Shown: positions 26,429 to 34,769 of the stretch, piece after piece
Layout of the letters: every line of letters begins with the position of its first letter
Numbering within the stretch: position 1 is the stretch's first letter
DNA from: Bremerella alba
GTDB taxonomy: Bacteria; Planctomycetota; Planctomycetia; Pirellulales; Pirellulaceae
DNA length: 64,000 nucleotides
Assembly: GCF_013618625.1 (NCBI RefSeq)
Contig: NZ_JABRWO010000015.1
Location: forward strand, 62,001-126,000
Direction: 5' to 3'
The notes under the pieces: model-generated
The model's database searches: none
Told to the model about the DNA's origin: nothing
The model's input: the letters and a program-made list of their open reading frames with translations, nothing else
Made by a program: the position numbers and the translations under genes

Positions 26429-27592
26429 ATGTCCTCGATCACCACTGAGCCTGTTACTACCAAACGGCAGCAAAACGAGTTCGTCGAGTTCCCATGGGAC
26501 TTATATCGGGACGACCCCAACTGGATACCACCGCTACGGCAAAATCTGAAGGAACTGGTTAACTTTGCCCCCCATCCGTTTTATGCGCGAAATAAGGTCC
26601 AGTGTTTTTTAGCTCGTCGCGAAGGACAGGTAGTCGGACGTATTGCTGCCATTTTGAACGTGGGCCACAACGAGCGGTACGACGAGCAGCGCGGCTTTTG
26701 GGGATTCTTTGAGTCAATCGACGATACGCAAGTTAGCGGCGCATTGTTTGATGCGGTGAAATCGTGGTTCTCCGAGCAAGGCATCCAGAAGATGAGGGGG
26801 CCAGCCAACCCTTCACTTAACCATGAGATCGGCACTCTGATTGAGGGTTTTGATAGCCCGCCGGCATTCATGATGACCTATAACCCTCCCTATTACGAGA
26901 AGTTGATTACCGACTACGGATACGAGAAAACCCAAGACCTGTACGCGTATTGGGGCCATATCAACATGCTGGAAGGGTTAGATCCGAAACTGAAATTCAT
27001 CGTTGACGAAGCCAAAAGTCGTTTCAACTTAAAGCTGCGGCGCATGGATCGAAAACGCTTCAAGGAAGACGTCCATACGTTTTTAGATAACTACAATCGC
27101 TCATTGGTCGGAACATGGGGTTTCGTGCCGATCGACACCGCTGAAGTCGATAAGATGGCCGACGATATGAAGCACTTGCTGGTACCTGAGTTGACTTCTG
27201 TTTGCGAAGTGGACGGCAAGGTCATCGGTTCGATGTTTGGCATGCTCGACTACAATCCACGCATCAAGCAGATCAACGGGAAGCTGTTTCCGTTTGGATT
27301 CATGCGCCTTTTATGGAATAAAAAGGCGATCAAGAACATGCGATTGATCTCGACTAATGTAGTCCCTGAATACCAACGATGGGGTATCGGCCTGGTGATC
27401 CTGGAACGCTTGGTCCCAGATATCAAGAAGTGGGGGGTTCAAGAGGTCGAGTTTTCCTGGGTTCTCGAAAGTAATCATCTCTCTCGAGCGTCGTTGGAAC
27501 GAGGCGGGGCGAAGAAGTCGAAGACCTACCGAATGTTTGACTATGCTCCTGCCGAGAATGCGATCAACACAACGGGGGACAGCGCGACATAA
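26429..27592 (+). CDS. GNAT-superfamily-like N-acyltransferase domain protein
   Basis: This 387-residue protein opens with the pattern of a conserved bacterial family (FVEFPWDLYRDDPNWIPPLR). CFLARREGQVVGRIAAI follows near residue 60, NVVPEYQRWGIGLVILERL near 310, and SWVLESNHLSRASLERGG near 345. The last two match the acetyl-CoA-binding loop and C-terminal part of GNAT enzymes. The acyl acceptor is unknown. It is cytoplasmic. A GGAG precedes the ATG. Confidence 0.78.
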   Translation: MSSITTEPVTTKRQQNEFVEFPWDLYRDDPNWIPPLRQNLKELVNFAPHPFYARNKVQCFLARREGQVVGRIAAILNVGHNERYDEQRGFWGFFESIDDTQVSGALFDAVKSWFSEQGIQKMRGPANPSLNHEIGTLIEGFDSPPAFMMTYNPPYYEKLITDYGYEKTQDLYAYWGHINMLEGLDPKLKFIVDEAKSRFNLKLRRMDRKRFKEDVHTFLDNYNRSLVGTWGFVPIDTAEVDKMADDMKHLLVPELTSVCEVDGKVIGSMFGMLDYNPRIKQINGKLFPFGFMRLLWNKKAIKNMRLISTNVVPEYQRWGIGLVILERLVPDIKKWGVQEVEFSWVLESNHLSRASLERGGAKKSKTYRMFDYAPAENAINTTGDSAT

Positions 27593-27794
27593 AGCGTCGA
27601 CTGTTGCTCTTCTTTGCCCCCTAACTATGCCCTAAAGCCTCTTCTTTCGCAAATTGGGGATGACGCTACGAAGTTTCGCCTTGGTCCTGTAATCGACTTT
27701 ACCTAGTCGGTTGATTAGATTCACACCGGATTTCAACGGCGCGCAATCTGCGTTTGATTTTAAAGGGCTTCCCGATATACTAATGCTGGGACGA

Positions 27795-27824
27795 TTGACA
27801 TTGTCCCTATTACATGAGCATAAG
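27795..27824 (+). promoter_or_regulatory. Candidate promoter of infA
   Basis: A perfect TTGACA (27795-27800) lies 18 bases before CATAAG (27819-27824), leaving a short leader with the AGGAG of the infA ribosome binding site. The -10 box is a weak match. Confidence 0.45.
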
Positions 27825-27845
27825 TAGATTACCTCAAGGAGTATT

Positions 27846-28067
27846 ATGTCTAAGAAAGAAGAGGCCCTCGAAGTAGAAGGCACAGTGACGCAAGCACTTG
27901 CCAACACGCGGTTCCGCGTCCAACTGGACGTTGGCCCAACGGTTATGGCCCATGTGGCTGGTAAAATGCGTAAGCACTTTATTCGTATTGTTCCAGGCGA
28001 TCGTGTCCGAGTGGAACTTTCCCCATACGACATGACCAAAGGCCGAATTGTCTTCCGAGAGCGTTAA
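27846..28067 (+). CDS. infA: Translation initiation factor IF-1
   Basis: A 73-residue S1/OB-fold protein with the family sequence throughout: [53 protein letters not shown] and the basic end FRER. IF-1 binds the ribosomal A site of the 30S subunit during initiation. A CAAGGAG is placed six bases before the ATG. The gene stands alone rather than inside a ribosomal protein operon. Confidence 0.97.
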   Translation: MSKKEEALEVEGTVTQALANTRFRVQLDVGPTVMAHVAGKMRKHFIRIVPGDRVRVELSPYDMTKGRIVFRER

Positions 28068-28462
28068 AGCTCGCACAGCGGGAGGCCTCTGCACTCTCGC
28101 CCAGTTCCCCCCCAGGTTAGATGACTGCGCTCTCGTTCTTGAGTGACTTCATTCGGGTATGGTTCGTATTTCACCTGGGTCAATGGTTTTAGGCGATCTT
28201 ACGCCCATCCCCGTTGGGGAATTACTCAAGCAATCTAAACATTTTGCTCATTGGGTGAAACTGCTATTCAATCCGCCGGGTAGGTTCTACGGACTCGGTA
28301 CGCGCGCATCGCCCCTTGCTTGTTGCCTTGGCTTTAACGGGCACCCGGTCTGCGGTACATTTGGAAAGTCCCACTAAAGTCAGGCCATCAATCGGCTTCT
28401 CATCCATCCGATTGGCCGGGGACAGAGTTCCGATAAAGATCACCTCTCAGGAGACAGACACT
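28068..28462. other. Gene-free gap after infA
   Basis: No supported gene in 395 bases. A 72-codon frame at 28159-28377 has no ribosome binding site or family resemblance. The gap probably holds the promoter of the following secreted-protein gene. Confidence 0.45.
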
Positions 28463-30148
28463 GTGAACAAATTCATCCAAAGTGGTCGACTGGCTATTGC
28501 AGGCTTGTTGCTTGCAGCGATGCCGCTGGTCGCACTTCATGCTCAGGATGCCGAATTTAAACCGGTAGCCGTGGTTTCAGTTGCCCCAGTGAAGAAGGTC
28601 CTAGCCGACGTTCAGTACTTGGCCGACGCCGCAGGTCAGACCGATGCAGGCCGAATGGCGGCCCTGCTGACCGCTCCGTTTACCGCCGGGATCGACAAGT
28701 CTCGCCCCGTTGGTGTGGTCGTCATGACCAACGGCCAGGAATTCGCACCGACCGCCTATCTTCCGGTATCCGACTTCGACAAGCTGGTCACCACAGCAAC
28801 CGAGCAGATTGGTCCTCCGCAAGACGTTGGCGAAGGCATCAAGATGTTTACCCCCAACCAGATGCCCATCTTCGTGAAGGATGCTGGCAATTGGGCTATC
28901 TTGGCGATGGATCAGGAAAAGCTGGCCAACCCTTTGGATGATCCCACTGCGTTCCTCAAAGATCTACCAGAGCAGTACGACCTGGCCCTTCAATTCTTTC
29001 CTGGCAACATTCCCGAGATCTACCGCAACGTCATCATCGAACAGATGAAGACGGGGATCGAATTGTCGCTAGAACAAGAGGCCGATGAAACGGACGAAGA
29101 GTTCGCCACTCGTAAGAAGCAGATCGCCGATCAGGTGGCGGAAATGGAACGCCTGTTCACCGAGTTGGAAGACTTCATCATTGGTTGGAATGTCGATGCA
29201 ACGCAGCAAGGTACTTACCTCGACTTCGCCTATACGGCTGTCGAAGGAAGTGACCTCGCTAAGACGATGGCGATGAACACCGACCTGACTACCGAGTTCT
29301 CTGGCTTCACCAACAGTGACGCAGCCGTCAATTTCCAGGTTACCGAAAAGCTTTCCGAAACCGACATCGCTCGGATGGAAAAGCAGATGAACGACCTGCG
29401 TGAACAAGGGATCCGTCAGCTGGAAAGCGAAGGAGAACTGGAAGGCGACGAACTAGAGTCCGCCAAAAAGGTGATCGACCTAGCCATCGACACCCTGGTT
29501 GAAACAGCCCGAACCGGCTCGTTGGACGGCTCTATGATGCTGGACCTCGCGGGTGGCAAAGGAACGTTTCTAGCCGGTGCCCATGTCGCCGACGGTCAAC
29601 GCGTCGAAGATGGCGTGAAGGAAATGCTGAAGCTCGCCGCGGCCGAAGGAGAAGTTCCATCGGTAAAGTGGGACGCCGACACCTACCAGACGATTCGCCT
29701 GCACGTGATGCAAGTTCCTCTCGACGACGCTCCACCCCAAGCAAAGGAAATTTTGGGTGAAAACCCCGAAGTGATCCTTGGCATTGGCGAAAAGAGCGTC
29801 TACATCGCTGGTGGCAACGACGCCATGGCACGTCTGAAGAAGGCGATTGACGAATCGGTTGCCGGAGCCGACACCAAGGTTGGCGTTTTACAAATGCAAG
29901 TTGCGCTTCTGCCCATCTTAAAGATGGTCCAGAAGAGCAGTCCTCAGCCGGTACCAGGCGTAGATGCCGCTGTCGAAGCCCTTTCTGGCGGTGTGGACAA
30001 GTTCCTGGTAACCGTTGACATGGAACAGCGTTACATGCGTATACGTGTTCTGCTGCAAGAAGGCGTCATCAAGGCAATCGGCGCCGGAGTAGCTGCCCAG
30101 AACGCTGGTGGTGCCAATACCGAGCTTGAAGAAGCCCCCGCTTTTTAA
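28463..30148 (+). CDS. Large secreted protein of unknown function (planctomycete-type)
   Basis: The GTG at 28463 is nine bases after AGGAG (28449-28453) and gives a signal peptide (MNKFIQSGRLAIAGLLLAAM, cleavage near LHAQ). An upstream in-frame extension to 28316 is therefore rejected. The 561-residue mature protein is acidic, with repeated helices such as LSLEQEADETDEEFATRKKQ. It has substrate-free strands resembling SPFRP-like propeptides but no motif that I can name. A strong terminator follows, so it is monocistronic. Confidence 0.75.
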   Translation: MNKFIQSGRLAIAGLLLAAMPLVALHAQDAEFKPVAVVSVAPVKKVLADVQYLADAAGQTDAGRMAALLTAPFTAGIDKSRPVGVVVMTNGQEFAPTAYLPVSDFDKLVTTATEQIGPPQDVGEGIKMFTPNQMPIFVKDAGNWAILAMDQEKLANPLDDPTAFLKDLPEQYDLALQFFPGNIPEIYRNVIIEQMKTGIELSLEQEADETDEEFATRKKQIADQVAEMERLFTELEDFIIGWNVDATQQGTYLDFAYTAVEGSDLAKTMAMNTDLTTEFSGFTNSDAAVNFQVTEKLSETDIARMEKQMNDLREQGIRQLESEGELEGDELESAKKVIDLAIDTLVETARTGSLDGSMMLDLAGGKGTFLAGAHVADGQRVEDGVKEMLKLAAAEGEVPSVKWDADTYQTIRLHVMQVPLDDAPPQAKEILGENPEVILGIGEKSVYIAGGNDAMARLKKAIDESVAGADTKVGVLQMQVALLPILKMVQKSSPQPVPGVDAAVEALSGGVDKFLVTVDMEQRYMRIRVLLQEGVIKAIGAGVAAQNAGGANTELEEAPAF

Positions 30149-30186
30149 TGCACACTCGGCACATCGCCAAAGTGGATTGATCCAAG

Positions 30187-30218
30187 AGAGACCTTTTTTC
30201 GGAAAGGTCTCTTTTTTT
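30187..30218 (+). terminator. Strong Rho-independent terminator
   Basis: AGAGACCTTT (30187-30196) pairs perfectly with AAAGGTCTCT (30203-30212), followed by a run of seven T. It lies 38 bases after the stop of the secreted-protein gene. Confidence 0.92.
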
Positions 30219-30295
30219 GTGCCCTGTGGGCGAAATCGCGTGTCTCATTACAATAAAGTCTACGATTCACGCCCTTTTTAGTTTTGGTGCTCGCT

Positions 30296-31558
30296 ATGCC
30301 ACAAGTCCCCACGTTCTCAACCTCACGTCAGGAAATCGCCGGCGTTTCCGTCAAACAGTTGGCTACCCAATTCGGTACGCCGACCTATGTGTACGACGCC
30401 GCTACGATCGTTCAGCGAATCCAAGACCTCGCCGCGTTCGATGTCATCCGGTACGCCCAGAAGGCCTGCTCGAACTTGGCAATTTTGAAACTTGTTCGGG
30501 AAAACAATGTGGTCGTCGATGCGGTCAGTGCCTGGGAGATTCGCCGAGCCCTCGCGGCCGGATACGAAGTTCACGGCGACCCTCCGCCAATCGTCTATAC
30601 TGCTGACATCTTTGATCGCGAAGCGTTGGAACTGTGTATCGAGCATGGGCTGCACGTCAATTGTGGCTCTCCCGATATGATTCGTCAGTTGGGCGAAGTG
30701 GCTCCGGGTCGCGAAATCACATTACGCATCAACCCCGGTTTTGGACATGGCCATAGCCAGAAGACCAATACCGGCGGCCAACAATCGAAGCACGGTATCT
30801 GGCACGAGCAACTGAACGAGTGCCTTCTGCTAGCCGACGCCAATGGGCTTCAGATTACGGGCCTGCATATGCATATCGGAAGCGGTACCGACTTGCATCA
30901 CCTCTCGCAGGTTTGCGACTCGATGGAAAAAGCAGCCCTGGAAGTGGGCCGCAGCATCAAGACGATCAGCGCCGGCGGCGGACTTCCTGTTCCTTACAAC
31001 AGCGAGCAAACGTACGTCGATCTAGAGAAGTACTTCGAGCTTTGGGACGCCACGCGCAAGACACTGGAAAAGTCTTTCGACCATAGTATCTCACTCGAAA
31101 TTGAACCGGGCCGATATCTTTCCGCCGAAGCTGGCTACCTCGTTACTGAGATTCGCGCCGTAAAGCAGATGGGGGACAACCTCTTCTACGTCGCCGACGC
31201 TGGCTTCAACAACCTAGCTCGTCCGATCATGTACGGCGCCTACCATCCGATATCCGTGGCGCGCAAGGACGGTCAGGAAATGGGCCAAGAACACGACGTG
31301 ATCGTGGGTGGGCCTCTTTGCGAGTCAGGCGACATCTTCACGCAAGAAGAAGGGGGCTTCGTCAGCGCTCGTAAACTGCCGCCGGCTGCGGTGGGTGACT
31401 TACTGGTCATCGAATGTGCCGGGGCTTATGGCTACTGCATGAGTTCTAACTACAACTCGAAGCCGCTGGCAGCGGAGGTGATGATCGAAGAAGGTAAAGC
31501 GCGCGTCATTCGCCGTCGCCAAACATTCGAGGGCTTTATTGCCGACGAAATGATTTAA
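30296..31558 (+). CDS. lysA: Diaminopimelate decarboxylase
   Basis: The ATG at 30296 gives 420 residues; a TTG four codons earlier is less likely. The fold-III PLP enzyme motifs are present: the PLP lysine in YAQKACSN near residue 58, HMHIGSG, SAGGGLPVPY, EIEPGRY and the active-site CESGD near 345. It removes the carboxyl group from meso-diaminopimelate to make lysine in the cytoplasm. The CYTH-protein gene follows 15 bases later, so they are likely cotranscribed. Length is normal. Confidence 0.94.
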   Translation: MPQVPTFSTSRQEIAGVSVKQLATQFGTPTYVYDAATIVQRIQDLAAFDVIRYAQKACSNLAILKLVRENNVVVDAVSAWEIRRALAAGYEVHGDPPPIVYTADIFDREALELCIEHGLHVNCGSPDMIRQLGEVAPGREITLRINPGFGHGHSQKTNTGGQQSKHGIWHEQLNECLLLADANGLQITGLHMHIGSGTDLHHLSQVCDSMEKAALEVGRSIKTISAGGGLPVPYNSEQTYVDLEKYFELWDATRKTLEKSFDHSISLEIEPGRYLSAEAGYLVTEIRAVKQMGDNLFYVADAGFNNLARPIMYGAYHPISVARKDGQEMGQEHDVIVGGPLCESGDIFTQEEGGFVSARKLPPAAVGDLLVIECAGAYGYCMSSNYNSKPLAAEVMIEEGKARVIRRRQTFEGFIADEMI

Positions 31559-31573
31559 GAGCGAGAACCTCTT

Positions 31574-32083
31574 GTGGCTCGGAATATTGAAATCAAGGCC
31601 CGACTTTCTCAGCGATCGGAAATCGAAGACCGTATCGTACCAATCGCGGACTCGGGTCCGGTCGTTCTTGAACAGATCGATCAATTCTTTCGCGTACCTG
31701 AGGGGCGTTTGAAGCTGCGTCAGATTAATGGCGAACATGCCGAATTGATTTTTTATCGCCGCTCTGACTCGGCAGGCCCCAAGACTTCTGACTACAATCG
31801 CGTTCCGATTTCTCAGCCCGAGCAACTCGCGCAATTGCTGACTTCGGCACTGGAATCACTGGGTAACGTCAAGAAGACGCGAACGCTCTACCTGATCGGA
31901 CAAACGCGTATTCACTTGGACGAGGTCGAAGACTTAGGCAGCTACCTGGAACTGGAAGTCGTGCTTGATCCCTCCCAAGCTGAGCCGGAAGGGGAAGCGA
32001 TTGCTCACCATCTGATGCAGAAATTGGGGATCCAAAGCGAGGACCTGGTCGAGGGTGCCTACCTCGATCATCTCTTTAAATAG
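31574..32083 (+). CDS. CYTH-domain protein (class IV adenylate cyclase / thiamine triphosphatase fold)
   Basis: A GTG start gives 169 residues beginning RNIEIKARL, the ExExK-type strand that starts the CYTH tunnel fold. Later strands carry the expected alternating basic and acidic residues (GRLKLRQING, AELIFYRRSD, TRIHLDEVEDLGSYLELEVV). Members act on triphosphates: CyaB-type cyclases make cAMP, others hydrolyse ThTP or inorganic triphosphate. The annotation CyaB-like is plausible but the reaction cannot be fixed. Its 3' end overlaps the convergent rsbU-like gene by eight bases. Confidence 0.82.
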   Translation: MARNIEIKARLSQRSEIEDRIVPIADSGPVVLEQIDQFFRVPEGRLKLRQINGEHAELIFYRRSDSAGPKTSDYNRVPISQPEQLAQLLTSALESLGNVKKTRTLYLIGQTRIHLDEVEDLGSYLELEVVLDPSQAEPEGEAIAHHLMQKLGIQSEDLVEGAYLDHLFK

Positions 32084-33377
32084 ACGCCCCGGCCCCCTGC
32101 ACAACATTGCCAGGCTCATCAGGCAGATTGAAACGAATTTCGAGGATCGAAAAGTCGTCTCCTAGTTGCTCGCAGCCGCATAGTTCACGGACGTATCGGT
32201 AAAGGTCGTCCATCTTGGTATCCCCTTTGGGCACCGACATGTTCATGAAGTCGACGAACTCATCAAACGTCCATTCACCTCCATCCTCTTTATGAATCTC
32301 GAATACGCCGTCACTGTAGAGAAACAAACTTGAAGGCGATTCAATGACGATCGAATCGGTCTCGAAGTGAGGCCAATCAATCATGCCCATCAAAGGCCCT
32401 CCTGATGCAAGCCGGATCGGTTCGCGCGAATCGTTGACGTACAGCAGCGCGTCGGGATGGCCTCCACCACCCCATGTCAATGTACGCGACGGCCGATGGA
32501 AAACACCGTACCACATGGTGTAAAGTTTATTGCCGTGCAGATCCATGGTGAACGACTGATTGAGCTGTTTGAGGACTTCGCTAGGATTACGGAAGTCAGC
32601 CCCAGGCAAGGACGCCCCTCGAACCACGTTAATGATGCTGACGGCCAAGAGCGCCGAGTCTATTCCATGCCCGGTGACATCGAGTAGATAGATCGCCATG
32701 TGATCGGGGTCGAGCCAATGGTATCCCATGGCGTCTCCACCAAGCTCTTCGGAGGGAACGTAACGCCAATCAATTGAAATCTGCCCCGTGATCGGTTCAG
32801 GGATTAGCCGTGCTACGTACTCTGCGCCTGCATCCAAATCACGTTGCATACGATGGTTAGTTAGTTCCAGTTCTTTGGTACGTTCTCGAACCAGTTCCTC
32901 GAGATGGGCATTATATCTTTCCAGTTGCTGGTTCTTTTCACGCAGTTCCTCGACCAATGCGGCACGTGACTTGAGGCTGATGCGGTCACGCTGAAAATCA
33001 AGAAACTCCGGAGTCAGTGAACCCGGCATGTTACGAATCGTTTTCCGAAGTGTGATCTCCTTGACGGCCTCGCCATTGGAGAGCTGTCGCACATCATCAA
33101 AAACCTCCCGCAGCGCTGGCGTAATCTGAACCGCTTCCGAGGTAAGAAACCTTAGGCCAAGGATGAGTTGCCCTTGTGCATCTTCAAGATCAACAAACAT
33201 CGAACCTGGTTCCGAGTTTTGGAGCAGCTGTCGAACCAGGTCTGAAAGTGTGGTTGCAATGCGGGTCGACATGGCCGAGCCAAAGCCAAATGCCGTAGTC
33301 AGGCTGAACACTTTCGTGCGGACTTCCACGACCGCAGATTGATCGAAAATTCGGATGTCACCCAGGTGTGTCCTCAT
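32076..33377 (-). CDS. rsbU: RsbU-like SpoIIE/PP2C phosphatase with N-terminal RsbT-like and coiled-coil regions
   Basis: This 433-residue protein has three parts. Residues about 15-115 resemble an RsbT/GHKL-type domain (STRIATTLSDLVRQLLQN) but lack the N-box Asn and clear G boxes. Residues about 135-180 form a coiled coil. The PP2C domain follows, with GGDAMGY (D215), LLDVTGHGIDSALL (D233), LYSDGVFE and a final DDFSILEIR. The metal-binding Asps are intact. RsbU enzymes dephosphorylate an RsbV-type anti-anti-sigma factor after activation by RsbT. It is the last gene of the stressosome operon; its ATG overlaps the preceding stop (four bases). Confidence 0.86.
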   Translation of the reverse strand: MRTHLGDIRIFDQSAVVEVRTKVFSLTTAFGFGSAMSTRIATTLSDLVRQLLQNSEPGSMFVDLEDAQGQLILGLRFLTSEAVQITPALREVFDDVRQLSNGEAVKEITLRKTIRNMPGSLTPEFLDFQRDRISLKSRAALVEELREKNQQLERYNAHLEELVRERTKELELTNHRMQRDLDAGAEYVARLIPEPITGQISIDWRYVPSEELGGDAMGYHWLDPDHMAIYLLDVTGHGIDSALLAVSIINVVRGASLPGADFRNPSEVLKQLNQSFTMDLHGNKLYTMWYGVFHRPSRTLTWGGGGHPDALLYVNDSREPIRLASGGPLMGMIDWPHFETDSIVIESPSSLFLYSDGVFEIHKEDGGEWTFDEFVDFMNMSVPKGDTKMDDLYRYVRELCGCEQLGDDFSILEIRFNLPDEPGNVVQGAGASI

Positions 33378-33973
33378 GCGTACCTCACAGCGATGCAGGA
33401 AGCATCGTCATGGTCTCGGCCGAACTGTTCGACCACGCGACGGGTGACCTGATCTAGCGGATCGAAAAAAAGTTGGAATGGTTCTTCCATCTCAAAATGA
33501 CTCGAAACCCCATCGCTGTAGAGCAGCAGGATGTCATGCTGGTCGAGAGTCATTCGTTCTACCGAGGGCGTTCGCAATGTGTGGCCGACCACTCCTTCCC
33601 TCGTAAGCAGATGATGCGGGTGCTCTCCCATCGTGCGACATGTCGCATTCCCAATTCCCACGTAACGCACGTCTCCTGAAAGTGTTTCGATCGTGCAGAG
33701 ACTGATGACCGCACCACGACCTTGCTTTTGATGTTCGTGCAGCGCTTTCATCAAGGTGAGAATGTCAAACTTATCTTTCCAACCCAGAATGACTTCTTCC
33801 AGGTCCAATGCTGTGGAATAAGCCTGCGGTCCATGCCCCAGAACATCCACGAGTGCGAGAAATAAATAGTCGTTGTGCGGCTGAACAATCGCCAGATCGC
33901 CACCAACGAAATGCCCGACAGCCGTTCGGACGAAGCTACCGGATTCCAATTTACGAGGTGTCACTACTTCCAT
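33374..33973 (-). CDS. rsbX: RsbX-type PP2C phosphatase, stressosome reset enzyme
   Basis: A 199-residue single-domain phosphatase of the SpoIIE/PP2C class. HFVGGDLAIV near residue 21, LVDVLGHGPQ near 41, LYSDGVSSHF and DDASCIAVR carry the metal Asps. The small size and position next to rsbR, rsbS and rsbT match RsbX, which removes the phosphates that RsbT places on RsbR and RsbS and so resets the complex. It overlaps rsbT by ten bases and rsbU by four, pointing to coupled translation. Confidence 0.85.
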   Translation of the reverse strand: MEVVTPRKLESGSFVRTAVGHFVGGDLAIVQPHNDYLFLALVDVLGHGPQAYSTALDLEEVILGWKDKFDILTLMKALHEHQKQGRGAVISLCTIETLSGDVRYVGIGNATCRTMGEHPHHLLTREGVVGHTLRTPSVERMTLDQHDILLLYSDGVSSHFEMEEPFQLFFDPLDQVTRRVVEQFGRDHDDASCIAVRYA

Positions 33974-34365
33974 TTCCTCACCGTAATCCTGGTTCCCTTG
34001 CCGACTTCGGATTCTAGTTCGAATTCGTCCATGAGACGCTTCACACCGGGAAGTCCCAATCCCAGTGTTCCGCCGGTGCTGTGATGATCGCTCATAGCCG
34101 ATTCAACACATTCAATCCCGGGACCATGGTCCCAGGCGACTACCTCGACTCCCTGTTTCGGCCCATGGGTGACATAGCGAAGAATCACTTCGCCATGATG
34201 GGCGTATTTGATGATGTTACGAGCCAATTCCGAAACGGCCGTTGCGACCAACGCAACCTGGTTTGCCTGAAGCCCTGCCGATTCGGCCATCTTGCGAGAT
34301 GCCATGATCGATCGAACTAAGTTTGCTTCTGTACTGATCCATATCCGCATCTCCGGCAGGTTCAT
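33964..34365 (-). CDS. rsbT: RsbT-type serine/threonine kinase (GHKL fold)
   Basis: This 133-residue protein keeps the GHKL ATP site: N-box SELARNIIKYA (N50), G1 box WDHGPGI (D79) and G2 box GLGLPGVKRLMDEF. This is the pattern of RsbT, which in the resting stressosome is held by RsbS, phosphorylates RsbR and RsbS on stress, and then leaves to activate RsbU. The order after rsbS, with a four-base overlap, fits exactly. Confidence 0.9.
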   Translation of the reverse strand: MNLPEMRIWISTEANLVRSIMASRKMAESAGLQANQVALVATAVSELARNIIKYAHHGEVILRYVTHGPKQGVEVVAWDHGPGIECVESAMSDHHSTGGTLGLGLPGVKRLMDEFELESEVGKGTRITVRKWK

Positions 34366-34769
34366 CGCGTTGACTCGTGGCGGCCTCCGTTATTGTCCCC
34401 GTTTGGTTGTAATTGCTGAAAAGCCCGATCGAGCGTCAGGGCCGTTTCAATTTGGCGAAGGTCAAGATCAAAGTCCATCAAAGAGCAAGCGATCTCGGCC
34501 TTCATCCCGACGAGCATCGAACGTGCACCCATTAAACGAGACATCCGCATGATCTCGCGGATCGCCTCGAATTCGACACGGTCCATGATGTCGACACCTG
34601 AAACATCGAGCAACACGGCCCGCGTTTGTGTCAGGCGTATCTCTTCCAACAAGTCTCTTTTAAAGCGGAATAAGACCTCGTCGTTCAGGTCGATTTGAAT
34701 CGACGCCACCAGGCAACCACTAGTCAGTTGCATGGGAACGCGCGGCACTTCCGCGGAATCGTGAATCAT
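34362..34769 (-). CDS. rsbS: RsbS-type STAS protein, stressosome scaffold and RsbT antagonist
   Basis: A 135-residue single STAS domain. VLLDVSGVDIMDRVEFEAI carries a Ser (S57) at the usual phosphorylated position after the central strand. A C-terminal tail of about 25 residues is polar and probably disordered. RsbS forms the stressosome core with RsbR and binds RsbT. Both ends overlap neighbours by four bases (ATGA type), as for rsbR and rsbT. Confidence 0.87.
   Translation of the reverse strand: MIHDSAEVPRVPMQLTSGCLVASIQIDLNDEVLFRFKRDLLEEIRLTQTRAVLLDVSGVDIMDRVEFEAIREIMRMSRLMGARSMLVGMKAEIACSLMDFDLDLRQIETALTLDRAFQQLQPNGDNNGGRHESTR

Noticed and set aside
28159-28377. 72-codon frame after infA
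   Set aside because: No ribosome binding site, no family features, and located in a probable promoter region.
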